Below are positions 1 through 8,974 of a stretch of DNA of 64,000 nt, piece after piece. Position numbers and translations under genes: made by a program. The stretch covers positions 5,787,501 to 5,851,500 of the forward strand of contig NZ_CP043627.1 of assembly GCF_016804325.1 (NCBI RefSeq), in the 5' to 3' direction. The notes under the pieces are model-generated. The model saw nothing but the letters and a program-made list of their open reading frames with translations, had not been told where the DNA came from and ran no database searches. Each line of letters begins with the position of its first letter. Position 1 is the first letter of the stretch. The stretch comes from Methylobacterium aquaticum (GTDB lineage: Bacteria > Pseudomonadota > Alphaproteobacteria > Rhizobiales > Beijerinckiaceae).

Positions 1-300
1 AGTCATGCGGCAGAGCTCGCCCATACGATATCGGAGCGACTACAGAATGTAGCGACCGGGGCGGACCGGGAGACGGCCCGAGCACAAGGCTCGACGCCGG
101 TACCAGATACCTCGCGATCACAATCACTTGCACAATCACTCGCTCGCTCGCAAACCTGCACATGGCCCTTCGGCGGACGCCTTTTTCATTCCATAACCAA
201 CCTTATGCGAATCATGGAGTTCCAAGAGGCTCGGTTGGGCTGGAGAGGACCGATCCGGGCTCTCCCGGACCGGATCGAGGGCCCATCCCCGCACCACGCC
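1..300. other. gene-free left edge with one hairpin
   Basis: No convincing gene is seen here. The short reading frames lack family features and a ribosome binding site. The stretch lies downstream of the minus-strand dgoA gene. It contains one perfect 8-bp hairpin (251-258 with 270-277, 11-nt loop) that could end dgoA transcription, although no T-run follows it. The AT-richer part around 160-220 may belong to a promoter of a gene outside the window. Confidence 0.4.
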
Positions 301-912
301 TCAGAGAGCGGCGATCAGGGCCTTGGCCTTCGCGGCAACCTGCTCGGGCGAGTCGCCGGGCTTGTAGAGCGACGAGCCGCAGCCGTAGCCGCTGGCGCCG
401 GCCTCACGCCAAGCCGGCAGGCTCCGTGCATCGATGCCGCCGACGGGTAACAGCGGGGTCCCCTTCGGCAGCACCGCCCGCAGGGCCTTCAGCATCGGCG
501 GACCGCCGGCCTCGGCCGGAAACAGCTTGAGGGCGTCGGCCCCGGCATCGACCAGGCCGAACGCCTCGGCTGGGGTCAGGAAGCCCGGCATCGCCACCAT
601 GCCGCGGGCCTTGGCGGCGCGTACCAGGGCCGGATCGGCGTGCGGCGTCACCAGCAGGCGCCCGCCGGCGGCGGCCACCGCCTCGACCTCGGCCTCGCGG
701 CGGATGGTGCCGGCGCCGACGAGCGCCCTGTCGCCGAGGCGCGCCACGAGGCGGCGCACGCTCTCGACCGGCTCGGGCGAGTTCAGCGGGACTTCGAGGA
801 TCGCCACGCCCTCGGCCACCAGCGCCTCGCCGATCGCCTCGACCTCGTCCGGTCGCACGCCGCGCAGGATCGCCACCAGGGGGCAGCGCGCGAGCCAGCC
901 TGTCACATCCAT
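301..912 (-). CDS. dgoA: 2-dehydro-3-deoxy-6-phosphogalactonate aldolase (DgoA)
   Basis: A class I aldolase that cleaves 2-keto-3-deoxy-6-phosphogalactonate to pyruvate and glyceraldehyde-3-phosphate in the cytosol, the last step of the De Ley-Doudoroff galactonate route. The protein is 203 aa, normal for the family. The Schiff-base lysine is about K129 in DALKLFPAE, and the general-base Glu is about E40 in the segment ILEVPLNSPEP. That EVPLNSP form is typical of DgoA, whereas KDPG aldolase (Eda) usually has EVTLRT. The ATG at 912 overlaps the end of the upstream kinase gene by 10 bp, so the two are translationally coupled. The substrate assignment rests on this motif and on the neighbouring dgoK. 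No galactonate dehydratase (dgoD) is in view. Confidence 0.88.
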   Translation of the reverse strand: MDVTGWLARCPLVAILRGVRPDEVEAIGEALVAEGVAILEVPLNSPEPVESVRRLVARLGDRALVGAGTIRREAEVEAVAAAGGRLLVTPHADPALVRAAKARGMVAMPGFLTPAEAFGLVDAGADALKLFPAEAGGPPMLKALRAVLPKGTPLLPVGGIDARSLPAWREAGASGYGCGSSLYKPGDSPEQVAAKAKALIAAL

Positions 913-1781
913 TCGGTTCTCTCCGCGATCAGTGCCAGGCCGCGGGCAGCGGCATCCGGATCGCCCACCACCGCTTCGCCGCCCCTGAGGGCGATCGCCC
1001 GGCCGTAGAGCGCCATCAGCGGGCCGGAACCCACGAGGTGCACCAGCGCCGGTTGCGTCATGGCGGACGCCACCTCGTGCCCGATCAGCAGACCCGACAG
1101 GTAGCTCGCCGCATCCTCCGGCGCGAGCCGGCCGAACAATCCGAGGGCACGGGTGCCGAACAGGTGGTGGAGCAGCCCGCCCTCGTCCGCCGCGCGGGCG
1201 ACACCGGCCTCGAAGGCCGGACCCACCTGCGCCGGCCCGGTCATCATCCGGCCGAGGATCGTGTGGCCGCCGAGCGCCGCGAACGCCTCGCCGGTCATGT
1301 GGGTGGTGAACCCGGCGATGCGCCCGTGCTCGACCCGCACCCACTTGGCGTGGCTGCCGGGCAGGCAGAGGAGCGCGTCCGCGGTTCCGCCGGCGAGCGC
1401 CCCGAAGACCTGGACCTCCTCGCCGCGCATCACCTCGGGCGTACCCGCCGGATCCTCGGCGCTCAGGCCCGGCACCAGCCGCACCGATGCGCCCGTGAAC
1501 GGCACCGGCACGACGGCACCCGCCAGGTCCTCGAGGCCTGCCGGACAGGCGAGGTAGGGCGCCTCCTGCCAGCCCTGGCGGCTCCCGACCATGCCGGAGA
1601 GCAGCACGCGGGTCTCGCCGGCCGCCAGCCAGTCGCCGACCATCGCCGTCAGCGCCGCCGGAAAGCCGCCATCGGGCACCCGCAGGATGCCGCCGGCGCC
1701 CTCGCACCGCTCCAGCACTCCGCCATCCGGCGCGAGCCGGTAGGCGCGGGCGCTGCTCGTTCCCCAATCCACCGCGATCAT
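903..1781 (-). CDS. dgoK: 2-dehydro-3-deoxygalactonokinase (DgoK)
   Basis: Phosphorylates 2-keto-3-deoxygalactonate with ATP to give the substrate of the DgoA aldolase encoded immediately downstream. The protein is 292 aa from the ATG at 1781. It opens with the family N-terminus MIAVDWGTSSARAYRL, whose DWGTSS loop is the ATP-phosphate-binding segment. An in-frame start at 1829 would add 16 residues (MAGRLRQQRPWG...) that do not look like the family, so I prefer 1781. The gene is the first of a two-gene minus-strand unit and diverges from hmgA across a ~170-bp gap. Confidence 0.88.
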   Translation of the reverse strand: MIAVDWGTSSARAYRLAPDGGVLERCEGAGGILRVPDGGFPAALTAMVGDWLAAGETRVLLSGMVGSRQGWQEAPYLACPAGLEDLAGAVVPVPFTGASVRLVPGLSAEDPAGTPEVMRGEEVQVFGALAGGTADALLCLPGSHAKWVRVEHGRIAGFTTHMTGEAFAALGGHTILGRMMTGPAQVGPAFEAGVARAADEGGLLHHLFGTRALGLFGRLAPEDAASYLSGLLIGHEVASAMTQPALVHLVGSGPLMALYGRAIALRGGEAVVGDPDAAARGLALIAERTEWM

Positions 1782-1873
1782 GCCGGATGCTGTGCCCCAG
1801 GGGCGCTGCTGGCGCAACCGTCCGGCCATGGTCCCGCGCGCCCGCTCCGTGGCATGAGGTGTGCCCGTTGCGC

Positions 1874-1902
1874 TTGACGCCGGTCCGGGCCGCTCCTATC
1901 CA
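1874..1902 (+). promoter_or_regulatory. predicted sigma70-type promoter of hmgA operon
   Basis: TTGACG (1874-1879) and TATCCA (1897-1902) are separated by exactly 17 bp, upstream of hmgA. The -35 box is near consensus. The -10 box is weaker. This is a pattern match only. Confidence 0.4.
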
Positions 1903-1911
1903 GAGAAAAAG

Positions 1912-1919
1912 GTTGCAAC
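1912..1919. promoter_or_regulatory. palindromic operator candidate GTTGCAAC
   Basis: A perfect 8-nt palindrome about 10 bp downstream of the predicted -10 box and 37 bp before the hmgA start. This is where a repressor such as a MarR- or IclR-type homogentisate regulator would act. No regulator gene is seen next to it, so the role is inferred. Confidence 0.25.
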
Positions 1920-1955
1920 TGAAACCAATCGACAGGGCAGGAAAGGGTCGCCGCC

Positions 1956-3317
1956 ATGACCGATCAGGCGCCGTCCGGGCTTCGTCCCGCCGCCACCGGC
2001 TCCGGTCTCAGCCCCGGATACATGTCGGGCTTCGGCAACGGCTTCGAGAGCGAGGCCCTGCCCGGCGCCCTGCCCGTCGGCCGCAACTCGCCCCAGACCT
2101 GCCCCTACGGCCTGTATGCCGAGCAGATCTCCGGCTCGCCGTTCACGGCGCCGCGCACCACCAACGAGCGCTCCTGGCTCTACCGCATCCGCCCGACCGT
2201 GATGCATTGGGGGGCGTTCCGGAAGGTCGATGCCGGCTTCTGGCGCACCGCGCCTGCCCCGGAGGTCGAGCTGCCGCCGGCGCCGCTGCGCTGGGATCCG
2301 GTGCCGATCCCGGCCGAGCCGCTCTCCTTCGTCGAGGGCATCCGCACCATGACCACCGCCGGCGATGCCGGTGCGCAGGCCGGCATGGGCGCGCATCTCT
2401 TCTTCGCCACCCGGTCGATGCAGGACGAGTATTTCACCAACGCCGACGGCGAGATGCTGGTCGTGCCGCAGGAAGGCGCGCTTCGCTTCCGCACCGAGTT
2501 CGGGGTGATCGAGGTCGCGCCCGGCGAGATCGTGGTGATCCCGCGCGGGGTGAAGGTCGCGGTCGAGCTGCTCGGCGGTCCGGCCCGGGGCTACCTCTGC
2601 GAGAATTACGGCGGCGCCTTCACGTTGCCCGAGCGCGGACCGATCGGCGCCAATTGCCTGGCCAACCCGCGCGACTTCCTCACGCCGGTCGCGGCCTACG
2701 AGGATCGCGACGCGCCCGGCACGATGCTGGTGAAGTGGGGCGGGACCCTGTGGGCCGCCGAGATCGCCCATTCGCCCCTCGACGTGGTGGCCTGGCACGG
2801 CAACTACGCGCCCTACAAGTACGACCTGCGGAGATTCTCGCCGGTTGGCCCGATCCTGTTCGATCACGCCGATCCGTCGATCTTCACCGTGCTGACCTCG
2901 CCCTCCGAGACGCCAGGCACCGCCAACATCGATTTCGTGATCTTCTCCGACCGCTGGCTGGTGGCGGAGAACACGTTTCGGCCGCCCTGGTACCACCTCA
3001 ACGTGATGAGCGAGTTCATGGGGCTGGTCTATGGCGTCTACGATGCCAAGACCGGCGGGGGTTTCAGGCCGGGCGGGGCCTCGCTGCACAACACGCTGCT
3101 GCCGCACGGGCCGGACGTCGACGCGTTCGAGAGGGCCTCGACCAGCGAGCTGAAGCCCCACAAGCTCGAAGGCACCCTGGCCTTCATGTTCGAGACGCGG
3201 TTTCCCCAGAAGGTCAGCCGCTTCGCCGCCGAGACCCCGTCCCTGCAGAAGGAGTATGGGGCCTACGGGCGCAAGCTCGCCAAGCACTTCGATCCGAACC
3301 GGCCGGAGGCGCGGTGA
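1956..3317 (+). CDS. hmgA: homogentisate 1,2-dioxygenase
   Basis: A non-heme Fe(II) dioxygenase that opens the ring of homogentisate to maleylacetoacetate in tyrosine/phenylalanine catabolism. It is 453 aa, close to the human enzyme (445 aa). Family signatures are the N-terminal [19 protein letters not shown] block and, near the C-terminus, iron ligands that align as H347, E353 (in HLNVMSE) and H384 (in LLPHGPD). The stop codon overlaps the ATG of fahA (ATGA at 3317), so translation is coupled. It heads the operon hmgA-fahA-Rieske protein. No maleylacetoacetate isomerase gene is in the operon. Confidence 0.96.
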   Translation: MTDQAPSGLRPAATGSGLSPGYMSGFGNGFESEALPGALPVGRNSPQTCPYGLYAEQISGSPFTAPRTTNERSWLYRIRPTVMHWGAFRKVDAGFWRTAPAPEVELPPAPLRWDPVPIPAEPLSFVEGIRTMTTAGDAGAQAGMGAHLFFATRSMQDEYFTNADGEMLVVPQEGALRFRTEFGVIEVAPGEIVVIPRGVKVAVELLGGPARGYLCENYGGAFTLPERGPIGANCLANPRDFLTPVAAYEDRDAPGTMLVKWGGTLWAAEIAHSPLDVVAWHGNYAPYKYDLRRFSPVGPILFDHADPSIFTVLTSPSETPGTANIDFVIFSDRWLVAENTFRPPWYHLNVMSEFMGLVYGVYDAKTGGGFRPGGASLHNTLLPHGPDVDAFERASTSELKPHKLEGTLAFMFETRFPQKVSRFAAETPSLQKEYGAYGRKLAKHFDPNRPEAR

Positions 3318-4624
3318 TGACGGCGATCGACCACACCCACGACCCCGCCGCCCGCACCTCGGTGCCCGGGGCCGACGGGCATCCGGACTTTCCGATCCAG
3401 AACCTGCCGCTCGGGGTGTTCTCCGAGGGCGACGGCGCGAGGCGGGCCGGCGTCGCGATCGGCGACCAGATCCTCGATCTCGCGGCGGCGCGGGCGGCGG
3501 GCCTGCTGACCGGCGAGGCGGCCCGCGCGGTCGCGGCGGCGGAATCCGGCGACCTCACCGGGATGCTGGCGCTCGGCGCCGGCCCGCGCCGGGCCCTGCG
3601 CCACCAGCTCTTCGCGCTCCTGCGGGCGGACGGGCCCGAAAGCGACCGGGTGCCGCCGCTCCTCCACCCGGCGGCCGCCTGCACCCTGCACCTGCCGGCG
3701 CGGATCGGCGACTACACCGACTTCTTCGTCGGCATCCACCACGCCACCAACACCGGCAGGCAGTTCCGGCCCGACCAGCCCTTGCTGCCGAACTACAAGC
3801 ACGTGCCGGTCGGCTATCACGGCCGCGCCTCGTCGATCCGGCCCTCCGGCGTCCCGGTGCGCCGACCGCACGGTCAGGCCAAGCCTCCGCATCTCGACGC
3901 GCCGGTCTTCGGCCCGTCGCGCCGGCTCGATTACGAGCTGGAACTCGGGGTGTGGATCGGCCCCGGCAACGATCTCGGGGCGCCGGTCCCGATCGCCGAG
4001 GCCGCCGGGCAGGTGGCGGGCTTCTGCCTGCTCAACGACTGGTCCGCCCGGGACATCCAGGGCTGGGAGTACCAGCCCCTCGGGCCGTTCCTCGGCAAGA
4101 GCTTCGCCACCACGATCTCGCCCTGGATCGTCACGCCGGAGGCGCTGGCGCCGTTCCGCACCGCTCAAGCGGCGCGGCCCTCGGGCGATCCCGCCCCCCT
4201 GCCCTACCTCCTCGACGCGGCCGACCAGGCAGGCGGCGCCCTCGATCTCGAATTGGAGATCCGGCTCTCCACCGCGTCGTCGCGCGAGGCCGGCGCAAGC
4301 CCGCACCGGGTCGCGCGGTCCAACGCCCGGCACATGTACTGGACGGTGGCGCAGATGATCGCCCACCATACCAGCGGCGGCTGCAACCTGCGCCCGGGCG
4401 ACCTTCTCGGCACCGGCACCCTGTCGGGCCCGGACCCGGATTCCTATGGCAGCCTGCTCGAGACCACCGAAGGCGGCAAGGTGCCGATCCGCCTCGCGAC
4501 CGGCGAGGAGCGGCGCTTCCTGGAGGACGGCGACGAGGTAATCCTGACGGCGCGCGGGATCCGCGAGGGCTTCGCGTCGATCGGCTTCGGCGCCTGCCGG
4601 GCGGTGGTGCTGCCCGCTCCATGA
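3317..4624 (+). CDS. fahA: fumarylacetoacetase
   Basis: Hydrolyses fumarylacetoacetate to fumarate and acetoacetate, the last step of tyrosine degradation. It is 435 aa. Residues that align with the known metal site and catalytic centre are D135 and H142 (DYTDFFVGIHH), E207 and E209 (LDYELELG) and D241 (LLNDWSARD). The start is fixed by the 4-nt ATGA overlap with hmgA, and its own stop overlaps the next start in the same way (ATGA at 4621). Tight coupling on both sides implies one transcript and near-equal expression. Confidence 0.95.
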   Translation: MTAIDHTHDPAARTSVPGADGHPDFPIQNLPLGVFSEGDGARRAGVAIGDQILDLAAARAAGLLTGEAARAVAAAESGDLTGMLALGAGPRRALRHQLFALLRADGPESDRVPPLLHPAAACTLHLPARIGDYTDFFVGIHHATNTGRQFRPDQPLLPNYKHVPVGYHGRASSIRPSGVPVRRPHGQAKPPHLDAPVFGPSRRLDYELELGVWIGPGNDLGAPVPIAEAAGQVAGFCLLNDWSARDIQGWEYQPLGPFLGKSFATTISPWIVTPEALAPFRTAQAARPSGDPAPLPYLLDAADQAGGALDLELEIRLSTASSREAGASPHRVARSNARHMYWTVAQMIAHHTSGGCNLRPGDLLGTGTLSGPDPDSYGSLLETTEGGKVPIRLATGEERRFLEDGDEVILTARGIREGFASIGFGACRAVVLPAP

Positions 4625-4941
4625 CCTGGAACCTGGTCGCCGATCTCGCGGAGTTCGAGGACAGCCCGGTGCTGGCCCGCGAGATCGGCGGCGTCTCGCT
4701 CGCGCTCTACCGCGTCGACGGCGCGGTCTACGCGACGCAAGGGCTGTGCACCCATGCCGGCGTCAGCCTCGCCGGCGGCGAGATCGTCGAGGGCTACATC
4801 GAATGCCCGGCCCATTACGGCCTGTTCGAGATCGCCACTGGACGGGCGCAGGGCGGGCCGGTCTGCCGCGACCTCGCGACCTATCCGGTGCGGGTCGAGG
4901 ACGGCCGGGTCTTCGTCGAGGTCGCGGTAGACGGCGCTTGA
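4621..4941 (+). CDS. Rieske [2Fe-2S] ferredoxin subunit of non-heme iron oxygenase type
   Basis: A small soluble electron carrier of 106 aa. The Rieske motif is complete: C43-x-H45 (CTHAG) and C62-x2-H65 (CPAHYG) ligate the cluster. The size and the lack of any membrane segment match the ferredoxin partners of multicomponent ring hydroxylases (MocE/BphF-like), not the bc1 Rieske protein. It is translationally coupled to fahA. Neither homogentisate dioxygenase nor fumarylacetoacetase needs a ferredoxin, so its partner is unknown. It may serve a hydroxylase acting earlier in tyrosine or phenylalanine breakdown. Confidence 0.85.
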   Translation: MTWNLVADLAEFEDSPVLAREIGGVSLALYRVDGAVYATQGLCTHAGVSLAGGEIVEGYIECPAHYGLFEIATGRAQGGPVCRDLATYPVRVEDGRVFVEVAVDGA

Positions 4942-5035
4942 GCGGCCGAGGGCGCGTCCCGCACCCGCGCCGCGTTCCCCTCACGACCGATCGATGCCGG
5001 GATCGCGAATCCGACGGCCCGCGGTGCGAGGTCGC

Positions 5036-6100
5036 TCACACCGTCGGAATATCGACCGTCCCACCGGTTCGGGCCGCCCGTGCGACGGCATCGACGACGC
5101 GCAGGTTCTGCAGCCCGTCGCGGGCGCTCACCAGCGGCGCGGCCTCGCCCCGGATCACCGCCGCGAAATGCGCGATCTGCTCCGCCAGCGGGTCGGCGGG
5201 TTCGACCGCCAGGGTCTCGCAGGTGAAGGGCTCGAACCAGGAACGCGGGCCCGCATAGCGCTTCACCCGCAGCGTCGGCACCGCCAGCGAGCCCTCGGTG
5301 CCGAGGATCGTGTAGGCGTCCTCGTCGGGGTAGCTCGGATAGGCGGCGTTCTCGCGCGAGGTCTGTTCCCAGCTACGCGCCGAGGCGGCGGTGTCCGACA
5401 ACAGGAAGGTGCCCAGCGCTCCGCCGGCGAAGCGCAGGGTCATCGCCACCGTGTCCTCGACGGCAAAGCCCCGCACGGCCTGCGAGGCGGTGGCCTGCAC
5501 GGCGGCGATCTCGCCTACCATCGCCCGCAGGTTGCCGATCTCGTGGATCATGTTGATGAGGAGCGGCCCGCCGCCCGGCTCGCGCCGCCAGGCATTCGGG
5601 CCCTCGAAATAGGCGTCGGGCTTGAGGAACACGGCGCTCCCCATCACCCCGACGATCCGGCCGAGGAGCCCGGCGCGGACAGCCTCGACCACGCGGCGCA
5701 GGAGCGGGCTGTGCAGGCGGTGATGGCCGACCAGCACCCGGGCGCCCGCCGCCTCCGCCGCGGCGACCAGGCGCTCGCCCTCTTCCAGGCTGTGCGCCAG
5801 GGGTTTCTCGATCAGCACCGGGATCCCGGCGGCGATGCAGGCGAGGCCCTGCGGGACGTGCAGGCGGTTGGGCGTCGCCAGCACCACGCCGTCCGGCCTG
5901 GCGTCGGCGAGGCACGCCTCCAGGGTGTCGTAGAGCGGGACGCGCTCCCGCGCGGCGATGGAAGCGGCCCCAGGGCCCGGATCGACGATCGCCGACAGGC
6001 GCGTCCCGGAATTCCTGCCGATCTCCTCGATGTGGCGCAGGCCGATCAGCCCCGCGCCCGCGACCGCGATCCTCACTGTGCCCATGTCCACTGTGCCCAT
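5036..6100 (-). CDS. Gfo/Idh/MocA family NAD(P)-dependent oxidoreductase
   Basis: A 354-aa cytosolic dehydrogenase. The N-terminal Rossmann fold has GAGLIG (about residues 14-19), followed by the family motif EKPLAHS with the catalytic-type lysine and the C-terminal alpha/beta substrate domain. The start at 6100 is chosen because GGGGAGG lies 6 nt upstream. The ATG at 6085 (MGTVRIAV) lacks such a site. Members oxidise sugars, inositols or sugar acids, and the substrate cannot be read from sequence. It converges on the hmgA operon and lies about 100 bp downstream of the PanE-type gene on the same strand. Confidence 0.82.
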   Translation of the reverse strand: MGTVDMGTVRIAVAGAGLIGLRHIEEIGRNSGTRLSAIVDPGPGAASIAARERVPLYDTLEACLADARPDGVVLATPNRLHVPQGLACIAAGIPVLIEKPLAHSLEEGERLVAAAEAAGARVLVGHHRLHSPLLRRVVEAVRAGLLGRIVGVMGSAVFLKPDAYFEGPNAWRREPGGGPLLINMIHEIGNLRAMVGEIAAVQATASQAVRGFAVEDTVAMTLRFAGGALGTFLLSDTAASARSWEQTSRENAAYPSYPDEDAYTILGTEGSLAVPTLRVKRYAGPRSWFEPFTCETLAVEPADPLAEQIAHFAAVIRGEAAPLVSARDGLQNLRVVDAVARAARTGGTVDIPTV

Positions 6101-6196
6101 GCACGGCCTCCCCGCCACGCCGTTCTCGCGGCGCTGAGGACGACCTGACGCGGGGGCGTGGTCCCGCGCAAGGCCGGCATCCGGCAGGACCTGGGA

Positions 6197-7114
6197 TTAC
6201 CGGTCCCCCGCCAGCCCCTGCCCGCTCGCCGCCCCGGCGAGCGCCAGGATTGCCCGGTTGAGCGGCACGGCGATGCCGTGACGCTCGGCCGCCGCGACCA
6301 CGGCGCCGGTGAGATAGGCATGCTCCAGCGGGCGCCCGGCGAGCCGGTCGTAGAGCATCGAGCTGCCGCCGTCGCCGCTGATGCGGCGATAGCTGTCGAG
6401 GATGCGGGTGGCGTCCTCGTCGGTGAGCCGGGCGCCCTCGGCATTGGCTACCTGGATCACCTCGCCCATCAGCCCGCGGGCCAGTTCCTCGATCGCCGGA
6501 TCGTTGAAGACCACGATGCGCCGCAGGGTGAGCGCCGTGATCGGGTTGACCACCGCGTTGCTCAGGAGCTTGCGCCAGGCGACGGTGACGAAGTCCGCTT
6601 CCCTAGCGATCTCGAACGGCGTGCCGGCAAACAAGTCCGCGAAGGCGCCGCCGTCCGTGCCCGCCGGCACGGTCATCCGGGTCGAGCCGTGATGGGTGAT
6701 GCGGCCCGGCGCCGTGCGCTCGACCGAGCAGTAGATGATCGCCGGCAGCACCGCGACCTCCGCCGGCAGGTGGGGACGGGCCCGCTCCGCCTGGCCGACG
6801 CCGTTCTGGATCACCACCACCCGGGTGCCGGGCCCGACGAGGGTGGCGAACCAGGGCTTCGCGCTCGCGGTGTCCTGGGCCTTGGTGGTCACCAGCACCC
6901 AGTCGGCGGCGCCGACCTCGGCCGGATCGGCGACGATGCGGACCGGCACCTCGCGCTCGCCCGACGTGTCGGTGATGACGAGGCGGTCGAACGGCGTGCG
7001 CACGCACAAGGTCACGTCGCGCCCCGCCCGCTCCAGCGCCCCCGCCAGGTAGCCGCCGATCCCGCCGCTCCCGATCACCGCGACGCTGCCCGCCGGCCTG
7101 GTCCCGTCCGTCAT
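6197..7114 (-). CDS. 2-dehydropantoate 2-reductase family protein (PanE/ApbA)
   Basis: An NADPH-dependent reductase of the ketopantoate reductase fold, 305 aa from the ATG at 7114. The nucleotide-binding loop is GSGGIGG near residue 14. The central KLLSNAVVNPITAL segment carries the catalytic lysine, and the conserved Glu lies in GRPLEHAYLTG. True PanE makes pantoate for coenzyme A. Many alphaproteobacteria carry several paralogues acting on other 2-oxo acids, so the biosynthetic role is not certain. In-frame codons upstream to 7222 encode an unlikely basic leader. Confidence 0.8.
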   Translation of the reverse strand: MTDGTRPAGSVAVIGSGGIGGYLAGALERAGRDVTLCVRTPFDRLVITDTSGEREVPVRIVADPAEVGAADWVLVTTKAQDTASAKPWFATLVGPGTRVVVIQNGVGQAERARPHLPAEVAVLPAIIYCSVERTAPGRITHHGSTRMTVPAGTDGGAFADLFAGTPFEIAREADFVTVAWRKLLSNAVVNPITALTLRRIVVFNDPAIEELARGLMGEVIQVANAEGARLTDEDATRILDSYRRISGDGGSSMLYDRLAGRPLEHAYLTGAVVAAAERHGIAVPLNRAILALAGAASGQGLAGDR

Positions 7115-7294
7115 CGTACCGCTCGCTCTGACAACCTTAGTCCGTCCGGACCTTAGGGCGGCCCCCGCGCCACGGAAAGGCGGGCTCGAAGCAGGCGGGG
7201 CCTGCGCCCGCTGCGCCCTCACCCAGGGTCACATCTTGTCCGCCGCAATGCGGGATCTAGCTTCCCGCTCGTCGCGTAGGCCAAGGAGGTCCCC

Positions 7295-8815
7295 ATGACG
7301 TCGCACGTCCCGGTCGAGGGGCATGCCGCCTCCGGCAGCAAGCCGGCCCCGCCCTGCACGATCGTGATCTTCGGCGCCGGCGGCGACCTGACCAAGCGCC
7401 TCCTGATGCCGGCGCTCTACAACCTCGCCGGCAGCCGGCTCCTCGACGAGACCACCACGATCTGGGGCGTCGACCACACCGACGGCTCGGACGAGAGCTG
7501 GCGCCGGAACCTCTCCGAAACGATGGAGTCCTTCACCAAGGACGAGACGGCGGAGTTCCACGCCAAGCACATCGACCCGACGGCCTGGGGCTTCGTGCGC
7601 GACCGGCTGCACTACCTCGAGGGCGACTTCCTGGCGCCCGAGACCTACCGGCAGATTGGGGAGAAGATCCCCGGCAACGCCGTGTTCTACCTCGCGGTGG
7701 CGGCGCGGTTCTTCGCGCCGATCGTCGAGCATCTCGGCCAGGCCGGGCTGTTGAAGCAATCCGACGACACCTTTCGCCGGGTGGTGATCGAGAAGCCGTT
7801 CGGCAGCGACCTTACCTCGGCGCAGGACCTCAACAAGCGGCTCCTCGCGGTCGCGGACGAATCGCAACTCTACCGGATCGACCATTTCCTGGGTAAGGAG
7901 ACGGTGCAGAGCATCATGGCGATTCGCTTCGCCAACGGCATGTTCGAGCCGATCTGGCGCCGCGACTTCGTCGACCACGTCCAGATCACCGCCGCCGAGA
8001 CCATCGGCGTCGAGGAGCGCGGCGCCTTCTACGAGCCGACGGGGGCTTTGCGGGACATGGTGCCCAACCACCTGTTCCAGCTGCTCTGCATGACCGCGAT
8101 GGAGCCGCCGGTCTCCTTCGACGCGGAAGCGGTGCGGACCGAGAAGGCGAAGCTCGTCCAGGCGGTGCGCCCGGTCCAGCCCGAGGATGCGGTGCGCGGC
8201 CAGTACCGCGCCGGCACCGAGCAGGGCCGTGCCGTCCCGTCCTACCGGGACGAGCCGCACGTCGCCGGCGACAGCCGCACCGAGACCTACGCGGCCTTGA
8301 AGCTCACCATCGACAATTGGCGCTGGGGCGGCGTGCCGTTCTACCTGCGCACCGGCAAGCGGATGACCGGGCGGCGCACCGAGATCGCGGTGCATTTCAA
8401 GCCGGCGCCCTATCGGCTGTTCCGCGATACCCCGGTCGACCAGATCGCCCCCAACATCCTGCGGATCATGGTCGATCCGGTCCAGGGGATGACCACGGAG
8501 TTCAACGCCAAGGTGCCGGGCCCGTCGATGCGGCTGGGCGCCGTGCGCTCGACCTTCCGCGAGGGCGACTTCTTCCCCCAGGAGCCGAATGTCGGCTACG
8601 AGACCCTGATCTACGATTGCCTGTGCGGCGACGCCACCTTGTTCCAGCGCGCCGACAACATCGAGGCGTCGTGGGCCGCGGTCGATCCGCTGGTGAAGGC
8701 CTGGAGCGCGGGCGGCGAGCCGGAACCGTACGAATCCGGCAGTGCCGGCCCGAAAGCGGCCGACGACCTGCTCGCCCGCGACGGGCGGCGCTGGCTGCCC
8801 CTGGACGGCGAGTAA
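7295..8815 (+). CDS. zwf: glucose-6-phosphate 1-dehydrogenase
   Basis: Oxidises glucose-6-phosphate to 6-phosphogluconolactone with NAD(P)+, the entry to the pentose phosphate and Entner-Doudoroff routes. The protein is 506 aa. It has the dinucleotide loop GAGGDLTKRLLMPALYNL near residue 24 and the active-site block RIDHFLGKETVQ with the catalytic His. A strong AAGGAGG precedes the ATG by 6 nt. No pgl or edd follows, unlike many proteobacteria. The TAA stop codon is also the left copy of a TAA duplication that flanks a small palindromic element. Confidence 0.95.
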   Translation: MTSHVPVEGHAASGSKPAPPCTIVIFGAGGDLTKRLLMPALYNLAGSRLLDETTTIWGVDHTDGSDESWRRNLSETMESFTKDETAEFHAKHIDPTAWGFVRDRLHYLEGDFLAPETYRQIGEKIPGNAVFYLAVAARFFAPIVEHLGQAGLLKQSDDTFRRVVIEKPFGSDLTSAQDLNKRLLAVADESQLYRIDHFLGKETVQSIMAIRFANGMFEPIWRRDFVDHVQITAAETIGVEERGAFYEPTGALRDMVPNHLFQLLCMTAMEPPVSFDAEAVRTEKAKLVQAVRPVQPEDAVRGQYRAGTEQGRAVPSYRDEPHVAGDSRTETYAALKLTIDNWRWGGVPFYLRTGKRMTGRRTEIAVHFKPAPYRLFRDTPVDQIAPNILRIMVDPVQGMTTEFNAKVPGPSMRLGAVRSTFREGDFFPQEPNVGYETLIYDCLCGDATLFQRADNIEASWAAVDPLVKAWSAGGEPEPYESGSAGPKAADDLLARDGRRWLPLDGE

Positions 8816-8940
8816 TACCAACGGTCGTTGGAAACGACCTTTGGTTCCGTTCTCGAATTTCCGTCAAGCCTCTGGCTTGGCATAGACAATTCGAGATGGC
8901 TCAATGGCCCGATGCGTCAGCATCTTGGGCCATTGGCATA
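8816..8940. mobile_element. probable MITE (125 bp) inserted at the zwf stop codon
   Basis: This is a non-coding, highly folded sequence. Its left end TACCAACGGTC matches 10 of 11 bases of the left end of the IS630-type element at 39396, and its inverted right end TGCCAATGGCC matches 9 of 11. TAA lies directly on both sides (8813-8815 and 8939-8941 if the last TA is shared), as expected of a 3-bp duplication. Inside are an inverted GGTCGTT/AACGACC pair and a strong stem-loop with arms CAATGGCCC (8902-8910) and GGGCCATTG. It could also act as the zwf terminator. The reading as a non-autonomous relative of that IS is inference. Confidence 0.55.
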
Positions 8941-8974
8941 AGGCTCGGATCCCGTTCTCGCGGAGACCTCAGCG

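Noticed and set aside
162..530. Plus-strand frames at the left edge
   Set aside because: They are antisense to the end of dgoA and have no domain. The upstream region lacks a ribosome binding site.
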